Shown: positions 62,065 through 64,000 of the stretch, one piece after another | Layout: the number at the start of each line of letters is the position of its first letter | Position numbering within the stretch: position 1 is the first letter of the stretch | Assembly: GCF_001936475.1 (NCBI RefSeq) | Contig: NZ_MSPQ01000010.1 | Coordinates: 124,001-188,000 of the forward strand | Reading direction: 5' to 3' | From: Algoriphagus marinus | GTDB lineage: Bacteria > Bacteroidota > Bacteroidia > Cytophagales > Cyclobacteriaceae | DNA length: 64,000 bases | Made by a program: the position numbers and the translations under genes | The notes under the pieces: generated by a model | What the model saw: the letters and a program-made list of their open reading frames with translations, nothing else | What the model was told of the DNA's origin: nothing | Databases searched by the model: none

Positions 62065-64000
62065 ATGAACCTACTTTTAGAATTGGCAAGTTTTGAATTA
62101 CCGATTTCTAATCCGGTTATCAAGTTCTTGTTGATTCTAGTAATCATCCTCTTGGCCCCTATACTTCTCAATCGCATAAAAATCCCTCCCCTTCTGGGTT
62201 TGATTATCGCTGGAACGATCGTTGGCCCAAAGGGATTGGGTTTGATAGAGCGGGACAGTGGCATCATCCTTTCCGGAACAGCAGGATTACTTTATATTAT
62301 GTTTTTGGCTGGTCTTGAAATTGACTTGCAGGACTTCAAAAAAAACAGCAAAAAGAGTCTAGTCTTTGGCATGTTTACTTTTTTGATCCCGATGTTTCTG
62401 GGAATTCTAGCTGGCCTGTATTTGCTAGAAATGACCATACTCACTTCGATCTTGTTGGCGAGCATGTTCGCATCCCACACACTGATAGCTTATCCGTTGA
62501 TTTCTAAATTGGGTATCGCTAAGAATCGAGCAGTAAACATCACCGTTGGAGGAACTTTGATCACTGACACGCTCGCACTTCTAGTATTGGCCATCATAAT
62601 TGGATCTACCAAAGGTGAAGTAAACTCGGTTTTTTGGGTCAAGTTGATCTCATCTTTGGTAGTATTTACCACGGTGATTGTATTTATTTTCCCCAGAATT
62701 GGTCGTTGGTTTTTCAAGAAATACACCGATAATTCATCCCAATTTATTTTCGTTTTGGTATTGGTTTTTTTAGGCGCAGCCATGGCGGAACTGGCTGGTG
62801 TGGAAGCTATCATTGGTGCATTCTTGGTTGGCTTAGCCATCAACTCACTCATTCCTCACACCTCCCCATTGATGAATCGAGTGGAATTTGTAGGGAATAC
62901 GATTTTTATACCATTTTTCCTGATTGGAGTGGGGATGCTGGTAGATTTTCGAATTTTTATTGAGGGATGGGAGACCATTTGGGTAGCCTTTGTGATGACA
63001 AGTATCGCCATTTTAGCAAAATGGCTAGCCGCTTATTTTACACAGAAAACCTATAAATTTTCGATCGACGAGCGACGGATTATTTTTGGATTGAGTAATG
63101 CCCAAGCAGCGGCTACGCTAGCCGCTGTATTGATTGGGTACAATACGATTTTAGGGACGGATGAATTGGGTGAACCGATTCGACTGCTTTCAGAAACAAT
63201 TTTGAATGGAACAATCGTCATGATTTTAGTCACCTGTACGATTGCTTCCTTTGAAGCTCAAAAAGGAGCTAAAAATATCGCTTTGGCTGAATCGCCACTA
63301 GATGAGAATACCAGCTCAGAAATCCCGGAGCGAATTCTCATCCCTGTCCGAAATCAAGAAACTTCGGATGAATTGATCAATCTCAGCATCCTGCTTCAAT
63401 CCCCAAAAAAGAAAGCAAGCATGTATGCATTGAGCATCATCAATCCAGAACTTCAAGATTCTGGCGCTGAGATGAAAGCTCAAAAAACCCTCAACAAAGC
63501 ATCCGAAACCGCTGCTGCGACAGATCACTTTCTCTATGAATTGCTCCGCTATGACACCAGCATTGCCCATGGTATTTCCAGTGTAATCCATGAAAATAAG
63601 ATCACAGATCTGGTCCTCGGCCTGCACCAAAAGCAGGATATGAGTGATACTTTTTTGGGAAATCTCACGGAGAACCTGCTCAGCCGAAGCAATACCACCA
63701 CGTACATTTACAAACCGAATCAGCCCTTTGAGACGCATAGACGTCATTTAGTTTTTATTCCTCCGGGAGCCGAGCATGAATTAGGATTCCCTTTTTGGCT
63801 GGTAAAAGTCTGGAATATCGCCCGAAATACCGGTGCTAGAATGATCTTTTACCTTTCCGATAGTACCCGTATTTATCTTCAGGAAATTCTTAAAAATCAT
63901 CCGATCAGGCTTGAGTTTAGAGAATTCCCAGATTGGGGGGAATTGGGAAATCTGAATATTATCCTGAAGCCGGACGATAATTTAATCATGGTTCTCAGTC
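62065..64000 (+). CDS. Cation:proton antiporter, CPA2 type with C-terminal stress-like domain (runs off the window)
   Basis: The frame is open from ATG 62065 to the end of the window (645 codons) with no stop. It begins MNLLLELASFELPIS and shows the CPA2 features NRIKIPPLLGLIIAGTIVGP and FLAGLEIDLQDF in the first 100 residues, then about 12 helices to residue 400. After this comes a hydrophilic part starting ERILIPVRNQETSDELI with repeated universal-stress-protein-like segments. It would exchange Na+ or K+ for protons. It follows the calcium antiporter gene by 12 bp. The C-terminus is missing. Confidence 0.9.
   Translation, partial: MNLLLELASFELPISNPVIKFLLILVIILLAPILLNRIKIPPLLGLIIAGTIVGPKGLGLIERDSGIILSGTAGLLYIMFLAGLEIDLQDFKKNSKKSLVFGMFTFLIPMFLGILAGLYLLEMTILTSILLASMFASHTLIAYPLISKLGIAKNRAVNITVGGTLITDTLALLVLAIIIGSTKGEVNSVFWVKLISSLVVFTTVIVFIFPRIGRWFFKKYTDNSSQFIFVLVLVFLGAAMAELAGVEAIIGAFLVGLAINSLIPHTSPLMNRVEFVGNTIFIPFFLIGVGMLVDFRIFIEGWETIWVAFVMTSIAILAKWLAAYFTQKTYKFSIDERRIIFGLSNAQAAATLAAVLIGYNTILGTDELGEPIRLLSETILNGTIVMILVTCTIASFEAQKGAKNIALAESPLDENTSSEIPERILIPVRNQETSDELINLSILLQSPKKKASMYALSIINPELQDSGAEMKAQKTLNKASETAAATDHFLYELLRYDTSIAHGISSVIHENKITDLVLGLHQKQDMSDTFLGNLTENLLSRSNTTTYIYKPNQPFETHRRHLVFIPPGAEHELGFPFWLVKVWNIARNTGARMIFYLSDSTRIYLQEILKNHPIRLEFREFPDWGELGNLNIILKPDDNLIMVLS

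Overview
The window reads as a chromosomal segment of a Bacteroidota bacterium, most likely a marine or aquatic Cytophagales/Cyclobacteriaceae-type organism (Algoriphagus-like). This rests on the moderately AT-rich coding, Bacteroidota promoter boxes (TTG or TTTG, about 20 nt, TAnnTTTG), a type IX secretion C-terminal domain, many short lipoproteins, a DUF4221-type lipoprotein, and the debranching enzyme / GT4 / GH57 glycogen cluster typical of the phylum. The species is inferred. Nearly everything is housekeeping or metabolic. I see no prophage, CRISPR array, rRNA or large island.

Layout. 1-5.6 kb: end of an M28 peptidase, an alpha/beta-hydrolase plus DUF4221 lipoprotein pair, a DEAD-box helicase and dihydroorotase. 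5.6-6.1 kb: tRNA-His and a small ORF, each followed by a terminator. 6.1-10.6 kb: glycogen operon. 10.8-21.2 kb: an exported unknown, panB, a PyrR-like phosphoribosyltransferase, rsgA and waaA, then a divergent LMW-PTP / fructosamine-kinase / GNAT cassette, an oxidoreductase, an aspartate kinase and fbp. 21.3-23.8 kb: two tandem soluble glucose-dehydrogenase-like lipoproteins. 23.9-28.3 kb: gpsA-plsB, a DUF4199 protein and a polyprenyl synthase. 28.3-34.3 kb: a Fic protein with an inverted repeat over its start, then the thrA-thrB-thrC operon with a Thr/Met/Ile-rich candidate leader peptide. 34.4-40.2 kb: mixed small genes, MscS, an alkyltransferase-like protein, a sodium symporter, clpS and recR. 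40.2-40.6 kb: an unusual tRNA-Ala locus. 40.7-47.7 kb: small lipoproteins, a HAD phosphatase, DUF2461, a REP-associated transposase (RAYT) beside murF, and a T9SS-secreted FG-GAP protein. 47.9-57 kb: amidohydrolase, a small sugar/glycosyl cluster, an HTTM-like membrane protein and an S9 peptidase. 57-64 kb: a TspO-like protein, an NfeD-like/flotillin pair, a DsrE-like protein, a Ca/Na antiporter and a CPA2 antiporter that runs off the window.

How they work together. The glycogen trio handles alpha-glucan synthesis and debranching. gpsA and plsB together make lysophosphatidate. thrABC makes threonine from aspartate, with a second stand-alone aspartate kinase elsewhere. The LMW-PTP/FN3K pair matches the known protein-deglycation gene pair. 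The NfeD-like/flotillin pair organises membrane.

The most unusual observations concern small repeats and RNA. An intact tRNA-Ala sits between a 5' fragment and a 3' fragment of a second copy, both broken by perfect 18-bp palindromes. A RAYT element is bracketed by hairpins and by a 95-bp direct repeat of the murF 3' end. The thr operon has a leader ORF with competing hairpins. None amounts to a clearly new multi-gene system.
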